Below, one piece after another: positions 8,619 through 18,909 of a stretch of DNA of 64,000 nucleotides. The translations under genes were made by a program, and so were the position numbers. The stretch's first letter is position 1. Every line of letters starts with the position of its first letter. Under the pieces are notes generated by a model. The model worked only from the letters and a program-made list of their open reading frames with translations. It ran no database searches and was not told the DNA's origin. The DNA comes from an uncultured Vibrio sp. (GTDB lineage Bacteria > Pseudomonadota > Gammaproteobacteria > Enterobacterales > Vibrionaceae). The stretch lies in the NCBI RefSeq assembly GCF_963675395.1, contig NZ_OY776223.1, positions 1,550,001 to 1,614,000 of the forward strand, read 5' to 3'.

Positions 8619-9527
8619 TTAGAAGTAACCTTGACGTTTTTTAAGTTCCATCGATCCTGACTGATCATGGTCGATCGCTCGCCCTTGACGTTCACTCGAT
8701 GTCGCTACCAGCATCTCTTCAATGATACCCGTCAGCGTATTGGCTTCTGATTCGATCGCGCCAGTTAACGGGTAGCAACCTAAAGTACGGAAACGAACAT
8801 TTTTCTCTTCTACGACTTCACCAGGCTGAATCTCCATGCGCTCATCATCAACCATGATCAACATGCCATCGCGCTCAACAACCGGACGTTTGTCAGCAAG
8901 GTAAAGCGGTACGATCTCAATATTTTCTAGATAGATGTATTGCCAAATATCTAATTCTGTCCAGTTTGAAAGAGGGAACACACGAATGCTCTCGCCTTTG
9001 TTAACCTGGCCGTTGTAGGTTTTCCAAAGCTCTGGACGTTGGTTTTTCGGATCCCACGTATGGTTCTTGTCACGGAATGAGTACACACGCTCTTTCGCAC
9101 GCGATTTTTCTTCATCGCGACGAGCGCCGCCGAATGCTGCATCAAAGCCGTACTTGTTTAGTGCTTGCTTAAGACCTTGGGTCTTCATGATGTCAGTGTG
9201 CTTTGAAGAACCGTGAACAAATGGGCTACAACCCATCGCAAGACCTTCTGGGTTCTTATGAACCAAAAGCTCAAAACCGTATTTTTCTGCAGTACGGTCA
9301 CGGAACTCAATCATCTCGCGAAATTTCCAGTCCGTGTCGACATGCAAAAGTGGAAACGGAATTTTACCCGGGTAAAACGCTTTACGCGCCAGGTGTAACA
9401 TCACTGATGAGTCTTTACCAATCGAATACATCATGACTGGGTTACCAAACTCAGCGGCAACTTCACGGATAATATGAATACTCTCCGCTTCGAGTTGCTT
9501 AAGGTGAGTTAAACGTTGTTGGTCCAT
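8619..9527 (-). CDS. cysD: sulfate adenylyltransferase subunit 2
   Basis: 302 residues, the same length as the E. coli protein. It is the catalytic ATP sulfurylase subunit, a PP-loop ATP pyrophosphatase. The PP-loop is [17 protein letters not shown] (about residues 36-52). Further family motifs are [48 protein letters not shown] and the C-terminal [15 protein letters not shown]. It lies between cobA and cysN on the same strand, 58 bp after cobA. Confidence 0.96.
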   Translation of the reverse strand: MDQQRLTHLKQLEAESIHIIREVAAEFGNPVMMYSIGKDSSVMLHLARKAFYPGKIPFPLLHVDTDWKFREMIEFRDRTAEKYGFELLVHKNPEGLAMGCSPFVHGSSKHTDIMKTQGLKQALNKYGFDAAFGGARRDEEKSRAKERVYSFRDKNHTWDPKNQRPELWKTYNGQVNKGESIRVFPLSNWTELDIWQYIYLENIEIVPLYLADKRPVVERDGMLIMVDDERMEIQPGEVVEEKNVRFRTLGCYPLTGAIESEANTLTGIIEEMLVATSSERQGRAIDHDQSGSMELKKRQGYF

Positions 9528-9585
9528 GTTTTGTATTTCCTTTTAAGCTTGAAGGCGCATTACGTCTCTAATCTTTGTTCTGAAA

Positions 9586-10500
9586 TTATATGGAGTTGGC
9601 AATAGCACTTTTGTTGAATTCAGTACTAGACAAAAACCAGTCTAACTTTTGAGACAATCGAACCACTTCACCTACCACGATTAAGGAAGGAGATTGAGCA
9701 TCCTTCGATAAATCAGACAGTTGGGACAATTCTCCCGTAAATACTTTCTGTTCTATTTGCGTACCACGTTCGATAATAGCTATCGGTGTTGAGGCTGATC
9801 GACCATGTTTAATAAGCTGATTCTGAATATAGTGTGATTTCATCAGCCCCATGTAGATCACTAAAGTCTGATTGCCACGTGCCAGTGTCGACCAATCCAT
9901 CTCGTCACTTTCTTCTTTCAAGTGACCAGTGACAAAAATGGCCGATTGAGCATAATCACGGTGCGTAAGAGGAATCCCGGCATATGCCGTTGCTCCAGCC
10001 GCTGCCGTAATGCCAGGCACAACCTGAAAACGCACACCAGCATCAGCCAACACTTCGAGCTCCTCACCACCACGACCAAACACGAATGGATCACCACCTT
10101 TCACTCGCACCACTCGGTAACCTTGTTTTGCGAAATCAACTAATAATTGATTGGTTTTCTCTTGTGGCACGCTGTGATGCCCAGCACGTTTGCCGACACA
10201 GACTAAAATGGTATCGCTAGGGATCAATGCCATGATCTCTTCCGACACAAGGTAGTCATACAAAACCACGTCCGCTTGCTGCAGGCAGTTCAGTGCTTTC
10301 ACAGTCAAAAGTTCAGGATCACCTGGGCCAGCGCCAACCAGCGCAACTTCGCCAGGCTGTAACGAGCGCTTAGAAAAACGCGTTGTCCCAGCCATTTGGT
10401 TATCAGAAACCAATCGAGGCTTTGATATAGGAAAAGTGGTGACTGAATCTTTCGCTGCCATGTGTTTGCTCATCGTCCATAGATATCGGTATGGATGCAT
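9586..10500 (-). CDS. cobA: uroporphyrinogen-III C-methyltransferase (SUMT)
   Basis: 304 residues. It methylates uroporphyrinogen III twice with SAM to precorrin-2, the precursor of siroheme, the cofactor of sulfite reductase. That links it to the sulfate genes that follow. The family motifs are [36 protein letters not shown] (SAM-site loop) and [19 protein letters not shown]. It is a stand-alone SUMT without the CysG dehydrogenase/chelatase half. The ~50 residues before VALVGAG are longer than the usual enzyme; an internal Met (MSKHMAAK, residue 10) is an alternative start, and neither has a strong ribosome binding site. Confidence 0.92.
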   Translation of the reverse strand: MHPYRYLWTMSKHMAAKDSVTTFPISKPRLVSDNQMAGTTRFSKRSLQPGEVALVGAGPGDPELLTVKALNCLQQADVVLYDYLVSEEIMALIPSDTILVCVGKRAGHHSVPQEKTNQLLVDFAKQGYRVVRVKGGDPFVFGRGGEELEVLADAGVRFQVVPGITAAAGATAYAGIPLTHRDYAQSAIFVTGHLKEESDEMDWSTLARGNQTLVIYMGLMKSHYIQNQLIKHGRSASTPIAIIERGTQIEQKVFTGELSQLSDLSKDAQSPSLIVVGEVVRLSQKLDWFLSSTEFNKSAIANSI

Positions 10501-10867
10501 TATGGCGGGGCGCTTATATTACCTGAAATTCTAAAATTTCATTTTTTATTCAAAAATCTGCTAAGAAGTTTTTGTTTGGTCTCATTCAAAAGCGTAAAAA
10601 TGGCCGTGTTTAATATGAAGGGGGTCCAGTGACATGCACTCACTTACCTTTTTACTAATTAAAATCATTATGTTGCAGAGGATGCGTTACGTTTGATTTT
10701 TAGACACTTGAATCAGGACACCTGACAAATTGGTTTAGGCGACCAATAAAATTAACCTCAACCAGTATTCGAGGCTCTGGAGATAGAAGCAACTTTTTGT
10801 TATTGCTTTTTGTTATAGAATAAGAAAGTTAGAATACATCAACGACTTTTAGACTTTTTCACCCTTG
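10501..10867. promoter_or_regulatory. divergent intergenic region between cobA and the Crp/Fnr-type gene
   Basis: About 365 bp, A+T-rich, without an open frame that looks coding. It must hold the promoters for the sulfate operon (minus) and the regulator (plus). A short direct repeat TTTTTGTTAT occurs near 10794-10816. I could not pick out a convincing CysB site. Confidence 0.4.
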
Positions 10868-11440
10868 ATGCCAAACGACGTATTTTCTGACCTGACTCAA
10901 AATGGCTTTTCCGAACAGGACACCGCCCAACTGATAGAACATGGGCAAGAACTCGAATTGCCCACACGACATATTCTCTGCCATCAGGGAGAGCTTGGTT
11001 CACACATCTATTTCATTCTAGAAGGGTTATGCCATGCGAGCTATCTCACTGAGCAAGGCAAGGAGTTCAGTAAAGAGTTCTACTGGGAGAAAGACTGGGT
11101 GATTGGTTTCGAAAGCGTCATAAACAACCAACCTTCCCCCTATTTGCTGGAAACGCTCGATGCCTGTCGTTTATTTTGTTTACCTGTCGAAACACTTCAC
11201 CATTGGCGTTCAGACAAGCATTCGATTTATCTCAAGCTGCTGGAAACACAGTTGATGAACAAAGAGCACAAAGAACGCTTTATGCTGCTGTACTCACCCG
11301 AAGAACGCTATCAATTGTTCTGCCAACACTACCCCGATTTAGAGCAGCGAATTACCGATAGCCAAATTGCCGCCTACCTTGGCATTACGGCCATCAGTTT
11401 GAGCCGAATTAAAGCACGCTTAGCAAAAGACAACCAATAA
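10868..11440 (+). CDS. Crp/Fnr-family transcriptional regulator
   Basis: 190 residues from the ATG at 10868; a TTG directly before it in frame is a poorer start. The N-terminal half is a cyclic-nucleotide-type beta-barrel (about residues 20-120; HILCHQGELGSHIYFILEGLCHASYLTEQGKEF). The C-terminal helix-turn-helix is DSQIAAYLGITAISLSRIKARLA. There is no Fe-S cysteine cluster like that of Fnr, and the ligand is unknown. It is shorter than Crp (about 210). It stands alone, divergent from the sulfate operon; control of that operon is possible but not shown. Confidence 0.8.
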   Translation: MPNDVFSDLTQNGFSEQDTAQLIEHGQELELPTRHILCHQGELGSHIYFILEGLCHASYLTEQGKEFSKEFYWEKDWVIGFESVINNQPSPYLLETLDACRLFCLPVETLHHWRSDKHSIYLKLLETQLMNKEHKERFMLLYSPEERYQLFCQHYPDLEQRITDSQIAAYLGITAISLSRIKARLAKDNQ

Positions 11441-11454
11441 GCCAAAAACAAAAA

Positions 11455-11478
11455 AAGGCTCTTCAACAGAAGAGCCTT
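11455..11478. terminator. bidirectional terminator between the Crp/Fnr gene and dbpA
   Basis: A perfect 10-bp stem, AAGGCTCTTC/GAAGAGCCTT, with loop AACA. On the minus strand it is followed by a run of T, so it ends dbpA; it lies between converging genes. Confidence 0.85.
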
Positions 11479-11494
11479 AAGTAAATAAAAATGC

Positions 11495-12874
11495 TTATTT
11501 GAGAAGACGAGCTCGGAACTGACGTCCTTTCATCTTGCCCGTACTGATGGTTTGCAGCGCTTTCTTCGCCGCTGACTTCTCAACCGCGACATAAGCACGC
11601 ACTGGGAACAGATGAATCTTGCCCACTTGAGCACCCGGAATACCATTTTTTCCGGTTAAACAGCCAAGGATATCGCCCGGACGCACTTTTTGTTTCTTGC
11701 CGCCGTCGATATTTATCGTCACCATTTTCGCTTGGTAAGGCTGTTGTTTGGACTTTTCTGGCAACGTCGCTGGCACGATATCCATATCTAAATATTCTTC
11801 GATACGTGCAACTCGTAAACCATCTTTCTCACCAAAGAAGCTGAACGCCAAACCTTTACTGCCCGCTCGACCAGTACGACCGATACGATGCACGTGCACT
11901 TCTGGATCGCGAGACAACTCAAAGTTAAATACCGCATCCAGGTTATCAACGTCTAAACCGCGCGCCGCCACGTCTGTTGCCACGAGAATAGAGATACTCT
12001 TATTCGCAAACTGCACCAAAGCCTGATCACGCTCACGCTGTTCCAGATCGCCATGCAGATCAATTACGCTGAAACCGCGATGATGCAGCTCATCCGCCAC
12101 GCTTTGCACTTCTTTCTTAGTGTTGCAGAATACAACCGCAGATTCTGGTTGATGAGTTAGAAGCAGGTTTGCCAGCGCCTCATCACGAGCTTCCGACCCT
12201 TCGACTTTATAGAAATGTTGGGCGATGATCGAGGTATCGTGGGTCGATTCTACTTTGATCATCTCAGGTGACTGCATGATACGCTGGGCAATTTGATCAA
12301 TCTTCTCAGGAAAAGTCGCACTGAAAAGCAGCGTTTGACGTTTTTTCGGCGCCGCATCAATAATAGCGTCCAGCGCATCCTGGAAACCCATTTCCAGCAT
12401 ACGGTCTGCTTCATCCAGTACCAGGGTATTCAGCTCTGAAAGATTAATCCGACCTTTTTCAAGGTGATCGAGAATACGCCCCGGTGTACCCACAAGAATA
12501 TGAGCACCATGTTCCAGAGAACCGATTTGCGGCCCCATTGGCATACCGCCACACAGCGTAAGCACTTTAATATTGTGGATACCACGGCCCAAAGTTCGGA
12601 TCTCTTTCGCTACCTGATCGGCCAGTTCACGTGTGGGGCACAAAACCAGAGACTGTACGCGGAATCGCTTCACATTAAGGTTAGACAAAACCCCAAGGCC
12701 AAACGCAGCAGTTTTGCCCGAGCCAGTTTTACCCTGACCGATCACATCACGCTGGTTCAGAATCGCTGGCAAGCTTAGCGCCTGAATTGGCGTCATGTGG
12801 GTGTAATTCAATGAATCAAGCGTCGCGAGTAACGCCGGGCTTAGCCCTACGTGGTCAAAAGTTTGTTTGCTCAC
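11495..12874 (-). CDS. dbpA: DEAD-box ATP-dependent RNA helicase DbpA
   Basis: 459 residues, full length. It helps mature the 50S subunit by acting on 23S rRNA hairpin 92. The helicase core has the Q motif (YTHMTPIQALSLP), motif I GQGKTGSGKT, Ia PTRELADQ, DEAD in LVLDEADRMLEMGF, SAT in LLFSATFPE and motif VI HRIGRTGRAG. The last ~75 residues (MVTINIDGGKKQKVRPGDIL ... GRQFRARLLK) are the DbpA-type RNA-binding domain that gives rRNA specificity and separates it from RhlE/SrmB. Single gene with its own terminator. Confidence 0.95.
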   Translation of the reverse strand: MSKQTFDHVGLSPALLATLDSLNYTHMTPIQALSLPAILNQRDVIGQGKTGSGKTAAFGLGVLSNLNVKRFRVQSLVLCPTRELADQVAKEIRTLGRGIHNIKVLTLCGGMPMGPQIGSLEHGAHILVGTPGRILDHLEKGRINLSELNTLVLDEADRMLEMGFQDALDAIIDAAPKKRQTLLFSATFPEKIDQIAQRIMQSPEMIKVESTHDTSIIAQHFYKVEGSEARDEALANLLLTHQPESAVVFCNTKKEVQSVADELHHRGFSVIDLHGDLEQRERDQALVQFANKSISILVATDVAARGLDVDNLDAVFNFELSRDPEVHVHRIGRTGRAGSKGLAFSFFGEKDGLRVARIEEYLDMDIVPATLPEKSKQQPYQAKMVTINIDGGKKQKVRPGDILGCLTGKNGIPGAQVGKIHLFPVRAYVAVEKSAAKKALQTISTGKMKGRQFRARLLK

Positions 12875-13017
12875 AGGGGAATATCCTCAGGTAGGATGAA
12901 AAAGAGGGCACATTATCGCCAGATTTAGCATAATGACCAGCGAAAATTAACCCTTGTTAATGAGCCTCGGGCAAAAAGTCCGTAAAGTCAGACACAAAGC
13001 AATTTGAGATTCACACT

Positions 13018-13479
13018 ATGACCAACTGGATTACTTTACCTTTTTCTCAACTCACAACACTTCAACTTTACGAACTGATGCGCTTACGTGTCGATGTTTT
13101 TGTCGTAGAGCAAACCTGCCCGTACCCGGAACTCGATGGTAAAGATACACTGGATGGCGTTTATCACCTACTCGGCTATCACAATGATGAATTAGTTGCT
13201 TGTGCTCGCTTATTACCGGCAGGAACCACCTTCGACAATGTCAGTATTGGTCGTGTCGTTACCAAACAGAGCGCTCGTGGCGGAGGTTTAGGTCACAAGC
13301 TGCTCGAAGAAGCATTAACTCAGTGTGAATCATTATGGCCTAAGCAGACCATCGATATTGGTGCTCAGGAACACCTCATAGAGTATTACTCGAGTCACGG
13401 ATTTGATGTGATATCAGAAAGCTACCTTGAAGATGGTATCCCGCATGTCGATATGCGCAGAGAAATAACCACAAAGTAA
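13018..13479 (+). CDS. elaA: GNAT N-acetyltransferase, ElaA type
   Basis: 153 residues, the length of E. coli ElaA. The start LTTLQLYELMRLRVDVFVVEQ is the ElaA hallmark. The acetyl-CoA binding motif A region is VSIGRVVTKQSARGGGLGHKLLEEAL (shortened here in meaning to the segment near residue 78-103). It ends with IEYYSSHGFDVISESYLEDG. The natural substrate is not known. Single gene, divergent from dbpA, ended by a shared terminator. Confidence 0.88.
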   Translation: MTNWITLPFSQLTTLQLYELMRLRVDVFVVEQTCPYPELDGKDTLDGVYHLLGYHNDELVACARLLPAGTTFDNVSIGRVVTKQSARGGGLGHKLLEEALTQCESLWPKQTIDIGAQEHLIEYYSSHGFDVISESYLEDGIPHVDMRREITTK

Positions 13480-13500
13480 AACGAAACCATTACGTCGCCG

Positions 13501-13531
13501 AAAAAAGACGCAAAGTGAGCGCGTCTTTTTT
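13501..13531. terminator. bidirectional terminator between elaA and ytfB
   Basis: AAAAAGACGC and GCGTCTTTTT pair over a 9-nt loop; A- and T-runs on the two sides make it work for both converging genes. Confidence 0.85.
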
Positions 13532-13555
13532 ACAACAAGTCTTTTATAGGTACCG

Positions 13556-14155
13556 CTACTTGTTACGTCCAAAGGATCCATCGGATAAGCGGAAAAACAT
13601 GACCGAATGATCGTCCTTTTCAAGCTGCAACATATCCAGCTGGCCATCATCAGAAAACTTAAAGCGAATCAACTGTCCTTGTTTGATATGACTCAGTGGC
13701 TTGTCACTGCCTTCAATTTTGACCAGTGAACTGAGATCCGCCATAGATAACTGATTACTTCGGAAGACCTGCGCGAGCGTATCGCCATTCTTCACTTGAT
13801 ACTCTTTCCAATTTTCAGACTTTGGACCTGAATTCTGGGACGTACGTTGTTGGCTCAAACTCTGGGTGTTTAAATTGATCGCAACGCGTTGATGATCCAC
13901 AGGCTGAGTTTGCTCGACTAACTCTTCGGTTTTCTTTGGCATCGGAACAATAAAAATCAAAAGCAGCAGTGGCACCAACACCATCAATGCTCGTTGATGG
14001 AATTTAGGCAGGCGTTGCCAAAACGTAGGCACTGGCTCTACGCGTTCTAACCACTTAGTTTTGTTGAACGGCTGCTTCCAGTCGATAGCAGCGTATTTTT
14101 GTTTGATCAGTTCAACATAGTCGACTTGCTGCTTTTTCTTTCTGCGACGATTCAT
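13556..14155 (-). CDS. ytfB: OapA/YtfB-like cell-envelope protein with LysM-like domain
   Basis: 199 residues. Basic N-terminus (MNRRRKKKQQ), one membrane helix near residues 58-72 (ALMVLVPLLLLIFIV) and a periplasmic C-terminal domain with the LysM/OapA pattern YQVKNGDTLAQVFRSNQLSM at about residues 118-137. E. coli YtfB, which is tied to cell division and glycan binding, has the same layout and is also the neighbour of the FKBP gene fklB, as here (divergent, 230 bp apart). The division role is transferred from E. coli. Confidence 0.82.
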   Translation of the reverse strand: MNRRRKKKQQVDYVELIKQKYAAIDWKQPFNKTKWLERVEPVPTFWQRLPKFHQRALMVLVPLLLLIFIVPMPKKTEELVEQTQPVDHQRVAINLNTQSLSQQRTSQNSGPKSENWKEYQVKNGDTLAQVFRSNQLSMADLSSLVKIEGSDKPLSHIKQGQLIRFKFSDDGQLDMLQLEKDDHSVMFFRLSDGSFGRNK

Positions 14156-14385
14156 TCTGATAGACCCCTTAGTGCTTACTGCCAGTATAAAAATACCAGC
14201 GCGGAGAGTATATGTTTTTCAATCAAGTAAAATGGAATTTGGACTAAATTAGCAGAAAATTCACTTGGAGTAAGAGATAAGTCACACCCTCAATGGTCAG
14301 ACGAGACAATCTGAGCCAATCATTTAAACCTTCGCTCGAAACTGATATCCTGTGACCTTTACACTCCTAATAAGAGACGACATTC

Positions 14386-15006
14386 ATGTCTGAAATTAAA
14401 TTTGAAACTGCAGAACAAAAAGCAAGCTACGGCATTGGTCTGCAAATGGGTCAGCAACTAGCAGGTTCTGGTCTTGAAGGTCTTAGTGTTGATGCAATTG
14501 CAGCAGGTATTGCGACTGCACTAGTAGGCGATATGCCAGCAATTGAAATCGACGAAATCAACAAAGCACTGCAAGAGCTACACACTCGCGCAGAAGCAGT
14601 TCGTCAAGAAGCAGCTAAAGCTGCAGCAGCTGACGGCGAAGCGTTTCTAAAAGACAACGCGCTACGTCCAGAAGTTAAGGTTCTTGAGTCTGGCCTACAG
14701 TATGAAGTTATCTCTGAAGGCAATGGCGAGATCCCAACTGAACAAAGCCAAGTTCGTGTTCACTACCACGGTGAGCTAACTGACGGTACTGTATTTGACA
14801 GCTCTGTATCTCGCGGTCAACCAGCTGAGTTCCCAGTAACTGGCGTAATCAAAGGTTGGGTTGAAGCACTACAACTAATGCCTGTTGGTTCAAAATGGAA
14901 ACTATACGTTCCACAAGACCTTGCGTACGGTGAGCGTGGCGCAGGCGCTGCAATCCCTCCATTCGCAGCACTAGTATTCGAAGTAGAACTACTAGACATT
15001 CTATAA
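14386..15006 (+). CDS. fklB: FKBP-type peptidyl-prolyl cis-trans isomerase FklB
   Basis: 206 residues, matching E. coli FKBP22. The N-terminal ~100 residues form the dimerisation domain ([20 protein letters not shown]). The C-terminal catalytic FKBP domain has [38 protein letters not shown] and [20 protein letters not shown]. There is no signal peptide, so it is cytoplasmic. Strong codon bias and a good terminator suggest high expression. Confidence 0.95.
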   Translation: MSEIKFETAEQKASYGIGLQMGQQLAGSGLEGLSVDAIAAGIATALVGDMPAIEIDEINKALQELHTRAEAVRQEAAKAAAADGEAFLKDNALRPEVKVLESGLQYEVISEGNGEIPTEQSQVRVHYHGELTDGTVFDSSVSRGQPAEFPVTGVIKGWVEALQLMPVGSKWKLYVPQDLAYGERGAGAAIPPFAALVFEVELLDIL

Positions 15007-15033
15007 TTGAAAGCGATTTCAATAACGGTTTCT

Positions 15034-15060
15034 AAAGCGGCGCTCTTGCGCCGCTTTTTT
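15034..15060 (+). terminator. Rho-independent terminator of fklB
   Basis: AAAGCGGCGC/GCGCCGCTTT with loop TCTT, followed by T-run. 28 bp after the fklB stop. Confidence 0.92.
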
Positions 15061-15141
15061 GTTTAAGATAAAAGTCGTTGTTCTCTTAAACATAAACTGT
15101 CACTCTAATAATTAAAAACACGCTCAACCATTGGAGGTACT

Positions 15142-15618
15142 ATGCGTAAAACACTCCTCACTCTAGCACTGTTATCGATGAATATCGGCAGTGCTCATGC
15201 TTTCCTTGATGCAGTAGTAGAAAAAAGTAGCGAGAGCGGACTGATGGACATGGTCGGTCAAAGCTTAAGTACGGAATCTTCACCATTAACTGACTTACTA
15301 ACGAGTCAACTACCAGTATCAACCGAACAAGCCGCAGGTGGCAGCAGTGCATTACTCGCTCTAGCCCAAAGCCAGTTGTCAGGTGACAATAGCAGTGAAC
15401 TGGAGTCCTTAGTACCAGGTTTGTCTAGCCTGAGTGGTGCGCAAAGCTTGTTAGGTAATATTGAAAGCCTAAGCGCGGTTCAAAGTGCATTCGATACCTT
15501 AGAACTGGATTCATCAATGATCAGCCAATTTGCGCCAGTTATTTTGGAATATCTAAACCAACAAGGTGCAAGTGAAGGGTTGCTCGACTCTTTAACTGGA
15601 TTGTGGTCTGGTGAATAA
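15142..15618 (+). CDS. DUF2780 secreted protein
   Basis: 158 residues with a signal peptide (MRKTLLTLALLSMNIGSAHA, cleavage before FLD). The mature protein is rich in Ser, Leu and Gln and consists of short helical repeats such as LTDLLTSQLPVS and LESLVPGLSSLSGAQSLLG, then MISQFAPVILEYLNQQGASEGLLDSL, which fit the DUF2780 family (helical, cf. VcgC/VcgE-type proteins). The function is not known. It has a strong ribosome binding site (GGAGGT) and stands alone. Confidence 0.75.
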   Translation: MRKTLLTLALLSMNIGSAHAFLDAVVEKSSESGLMDMVGQSLSTESSPLTDLLTSQLPVSTEQAAGGSSALLALAQSQLSGDNSSELESLVPGLSSLSGAQSLLGNIESLSAVQSAFDTLELDSSMISQFAPVILEYLNQQGASEGLLDSLTGLWSGE

Positions 15619-15725
15619 GCAAGAGTTGCTAACGAATTAGGAACTAAGCACTGTTAACAGGGATGAAGTAAGTCGCTTGACGATATAACACGCTTAGATT
15701 TTTACTTATTTAAAAGTAACAGATA

Positions 15726-15755
15726 CAAAAAAGCCGAGCTAACGCTCGGCTTTTT
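15726..15755. terminator. terminator at the end of the alpha ribosomal operon
   Basis: AAAAAGCCGAGC/GCTCGGCTTTTT with loop TAAC lies 17 bp after the rplQ stop; the minus-strand T-run makes it the operon terminator. It could also stop plus-strand transcripts from the DUF2780 gene. Confidence 0.92.
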
Positions 15756-15771
15756 CGTTGGTACGAACTGA

Positions 15772-16152
15772 TTACTCAGCAGCTTCTTCAGCAGCTGGGC
15801 GATCTACAAGCTCAATGTAAGCCATTGGAGCTTTATCACCAGCACGGAAGCCAGCTTTTAGGATACGAGTGTAACCGCCCTGACGAGCAGCAAAACGTGG
15901 ACCTAGTTCGTTAAATAGTTTTGCAACTACTTCGTTGTCACGAGTACGTGCAAATGCTAGACGACGGTTAGCAACACTGTCAGTCTTAGCTAGTGTAATC
16001 AAAGGCTCAACTACGCGACGTAGCTCTTTTGCTTTTGGCAAAGTAGTCTTGATAACTTCATGACGTACTAGAGAGCTAGCCATGTTGCTGAACATCGCTT
16101 TGCGATGTGAGCTGTTGCGGTTGAGTTGACGACCACTCTTACGATGGCGCAT
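15772..16152 (-). CDS. rplQ: 50S ribosomal protein L17
   Basis: 126 residues (E. coli 127). The N-terminus [20 protein letters not shown] is diagnostic. It binds 23S rRNA near the exit tunnel. It is the last gene of the alpha operon, 26 bp after rpoA and just before the terminator. The C-terminus is acidic (PAAEEAAE), as in other vibrios. Confidence 0.98.
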
Positions 16153-16178
16153 GACCTAATCCTTCTAACTAGTATCGA

Positions 16179-17171
16179 TTAATCTTCAGCGATTGATGCA
16201 GGTGGCCAGTTTTCTAGGCGCATGCCCAGAGACAGACCACGTGACGCAAGTACGTCTTTAATCTCTGTAAGAGATTTTTTACCAAGGTTAGGCGTTTTAA
16301 GTAGCTCTACCTCAGTACGTTGTACTAGATCACCGATGTAGTGAATCGCTTCTGCTTTCAAACAGTTAGCAGAGCGAACTGTTAGTTCAAGATCGTCTAC
16401 AGGACGCAGTAGGATCGGATCGAATTCTGGCTTCTCTTCCTTCTCCTCAGGAACACGTACATCACGAAGATCTACGAATGCATCCAATTGTTCAGCTAGG
16501 ATAGTAGCTGCACGACGGATTGCTTCCTCAGGTTCTAGAGTACCGTTTGTTTCCATATCGATAACAAGCTTGTCTAGATCGGTGCGCTGTTCTACACGAG
16601 CTGCTTCTACAGCGTAGGCAATTTTGTCTACTGGGCTGTAAGTAGCATCTACTAGTAGGCGACCAATTGGACGCTCGTCTTCTTCAGTATGGATACGCGC
16701 AGAAGCTGGAATGTAACCACGACCACGTTCTACTTTAATACGCATAGCGATTTCAGCGTTGTCATCCGTTAGGTGACAAATAACGTGTTCAGGGTTAGCG
16801 ATCTCTACATCACCATCATGGGTGATGTCACCTGCAACCACAGGGCCCGAGCCTGATTTGTTCAAAGTAATGAACACTTCATCTTTGCCTTCAGCAACAC
16901 GCACAGCCAAACCTTTAAGGTTTAGAAGGATTTCAAGAATATCTTCCTGAACGCCTTCTTTAGTGCTGTACTCATGAAGTACGCCTTCAATCTCTACTTC
17001 TGTTACGGCACAACCCGGCATAGAAGATAGAAGAATGCGGCGAAGTGCATTACCCAGAGTATGACCAAAGCCACGCTCTAATGGCTCAAGAGTTACTTTT
17101 GCGTGAGTCGAGCTGATTTGTTCAATGTCAACTAGACGTGGCTTAAGAAATTCTGTTACAGAACCCTGCAT
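16179..17171 (-). CDS. rpoA: RNA polymerase alpha subunit
   Basis: 330 residues. The N-terminal domain (to about residue 235; [20 protein letters not shown]) forms the alpha dimer that assembles beta and beta'. A flexible linker rich in Glu/Lys ([12 protein letters not shown]) leads to the C-terminal domain (about 250-320). The latter has [12 protein letters not shown], with the Arg-Asn-Cys that contact promoter UP elements and activators. Intact. Located between rpsD and rplQ in the alpha operon as in E. coli. Confidence 0.98.
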   Translation of the reverse strand: MQGSVTEFLKPRLVDIEQISSTHAKVTLEPLERGFGHTLGNALRRILLSSMPGCAVTEVEIEGVLHEYSTKEGVQEDILEILLNLKGLAVRVAEGKDEVFITLNKSGSGPVVAGDITHDGDVEIANPEHVICHLTDDNAEIAMRIKVERGRGYIPASARIHTEEDERPIGRLLVDATYSPVDKIAYAVEAARVEQRTDLDKLVIDMETNGTLEPEEAIRRAATILAEQLDAFVDLRDVRVPEEKEEKPEFDPILLRPVDDLELTVRSANCLKAEAIHYIGDLVQRTEVELLKTPNLGKKSLTEIKDVLASRGLSLGMRLENWPPASIAED

Positions 17172-17195
17172 TGTGTCCTCTCTTTAGTTTAAACC

Positions 17196-17816
17196 TTACT
17201 TAGAGTAAAGCTCGACGATCAATTGTTCGTTGATGTCAGCTGATAGATCAGAACGCTCAGGCATACGCTTGAATGTACCTTCCATCTTGCCACCATCTAC
17301 TTCAATCCAAGTTGGTTTTTCACGTTGTTCAGAAACTTCTAGAGCCGCTTTAATACGAGATTGCTGTTTAGCTTTCTCACGGATAGAAACAACGTCATTA
17401 GCCGCTACTTTGAAAGAAGGAACGTTTACAACTTTACCGTTTACTAGGATAGCTTTGTGGCTAACTAGCTGACGTGCTTCTGCGCGAGTTGCACCAAAGC
17501 CCATGCGGTAAACTACGTTATCAAGACGACCTTCAAGAAGCTGAAGTAGGTTTTCACCCGTGTTGCCTTTAAGGCGAGCAGCTTCTTTGTAGTAGTTACG
17601 GAATTGTTTTTCTAGAACGCCGTACATACGACGAACTTTTTGCTTCTCACGAAGCTGAACGCCATACTCAGATAGACGACCGCGACGAGCGCCGTGTACA
17701 CCTGGTGCGTTATCAATTTTACACTTGGTATCGATCGCGCGAACACCAGACTTAAGGAATAAGTCAGTGCCTTCACGACGGCTAAGCTTCAGCTTAGGAC
17801 CCAAATATCTTGCCAT
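17196..17816 (-). CDS. rpsD: 30S ribosomal protein S4
   Basis: 206 residues. It nucleates 30S assembly on the 5' domain of 16S rRNA and is the translational repressor of the alpha operon, binding its leader pseudoknot. The S4 RNA-binding domain runs from about residue 95 ([19 protein letters not shown]). The N-terminus lacks a four-Cys zinc site, as in enterobacterial S4. Confidence 0.98.
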   Translation of the reverse strand: MARYLGPKLKLSRREGTDLFLKSGVRAIDTKCKIDNAPGVHGARRGRLSEYGVQLREKQKVRRMYGVLEKQFRNYYKEAARLKGNTGENLLQLLEGRLDNVVYRMGFGATRAEARQLVSHKAILVNGKVVNVPSFKVAANDVVSIREKAKQQSRIKAALEVSEQREKPTWIEVDGGKMEGTFKRMPERSDLSADINEQLIVELYSK

Positions 17817-17843
17817 GATTCTTCTCCAATTGTCCTAGAAACG

Positions 17844-18239
<396 letters not shown>

Positions 18240-18251
18240 CTACCTTCCCGA

Positions 18252-18608
18252 TTATTTCTTGATCGGCTTACGCGGACCCTTACGGGTGCGAGCATTGGTT
18301 TTAGTACGCTGTCCACGTAGTGGTAGACTGCGACGATGACGAAGACCACGGTAACAACCAAGGTCCATAAGACGCTTGATGTTCATTGATACTTCACGAC
18401 GTAGATCACCTTCTACAGTGTATTTAGCTACACCATCACGCAGTTGATCGATCTGCTCTTCAGTTAGTTCACTGATCTTAACATTTTCAGCAATACCCAC
18501 TTCAGCTAGGATAGCTTGAGAGCGAGTTTTACCGATACCGTAGATCGCAGTTAGTGCGATTACAGCATGCTTTTGATCAGGAATGTTAATGCCTGCTATA
18601 CGGGCCAT
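18252..18608 (-). CDS. rpsM: 30S ribosomal protein S13
   Basis: 118 residues. [20 protein letters not shown] at the N-terminus and [20 protein letters not shown] near the C-terminus. It contacts the P-site tRNA and the 50S head bridge. First gene of the alpha operon; its start codon region (ATGGCCCGT) takes part in the leader pseudoknot described separately. Confidence 0.98.
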   Translation of the reverse strand: MARIAGINIPDQKHAVIALTAIYGIGKTRSQAILAEVGIAENVKISELTEEQIDQLRDGVAKYTVEGDLRREVSMNIKRLMDLGCYRGLRHRRSLPLRGQRTKTNARTRKGPRKPIKK

Positions 18609-18710
18609 TATTCACTCCTAAGTGTTTCTATAAAAGAATTAGCCGCAGCAAAGCCCGTTATGGATACGCTGCGGAGTACTACTTCTTTTGCACGCAAAAG
18701 GTAGGCCGAG
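18602..18710 (-). ncRNA. alpha operon leader with S4-binding pseudoknot
   Basis: In the 100 nt before rpsM the mRNA has CCGCAGC ... GCTGCGG pairing, and the segment ACGGGC after it is complementary to GCCCGT at codons 2-3 of rpsM. The same arrangement forms the S4-binding pseudoknot of E. coli (Rfam Alpha_RBS), which traps the ribosome on the leader. A second small hairpin, CTTTTGC/GCAAAAG, lies nearer the promoter. Autoregulation by S4 is inferred from this match. Confidence 0.75.
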
Positions 18711-18711
18711 G

Positions 18712-18740
18712 AATATACTCGACCTAACCTTCGTTTTCAA
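18712..18740 (-). promoter_or_regulatory. alpha operon promoter
   Basis: On the minus strand: TTGAAA (-35), a 17-bp spacer and TATATT (-10), between rpmJ and rpsM. Near-consensus sigma-70 promoter, ahead of the S4 leader. Confidence 0.8.
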
Positions 18741-18757
18741 GTAAAAATTTCTGCTAA

Positions 18758-18871
18758 TTAGCCTTGGCGCTGTTTGTGCTTTGGCTCACTGCAAATCACG
18801 CGAACGACACCGTTACGCTTGATTACTTTACAGTTACGGCAGATTTTTTTAACGGAAGCACGAACTTTCAT
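18758..18871 (-). CDS. rpmJ: 50S ribosomal protein L36
   Basis: 37 residues, [20 protein letters not shown] at the start. The zinc ribbon CxxC...C....H (CRNCK, ICSEPKH) is intact, so this is the zinc-binding paralogue. It is the last gene of the spc operon, 38 bp after secY. Confidence 0.96.
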
Positions 18872-18909
18872 TGCTAAACTCCGTAAATGAAACTGAGTCT
18901 ACCGCCGGA

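Noticed and set aside
10501..10867. CysB binding site or riboswitch before the sulfate operon
   Set aside because: No convincing motif or conserved structure could be picked out by eye.
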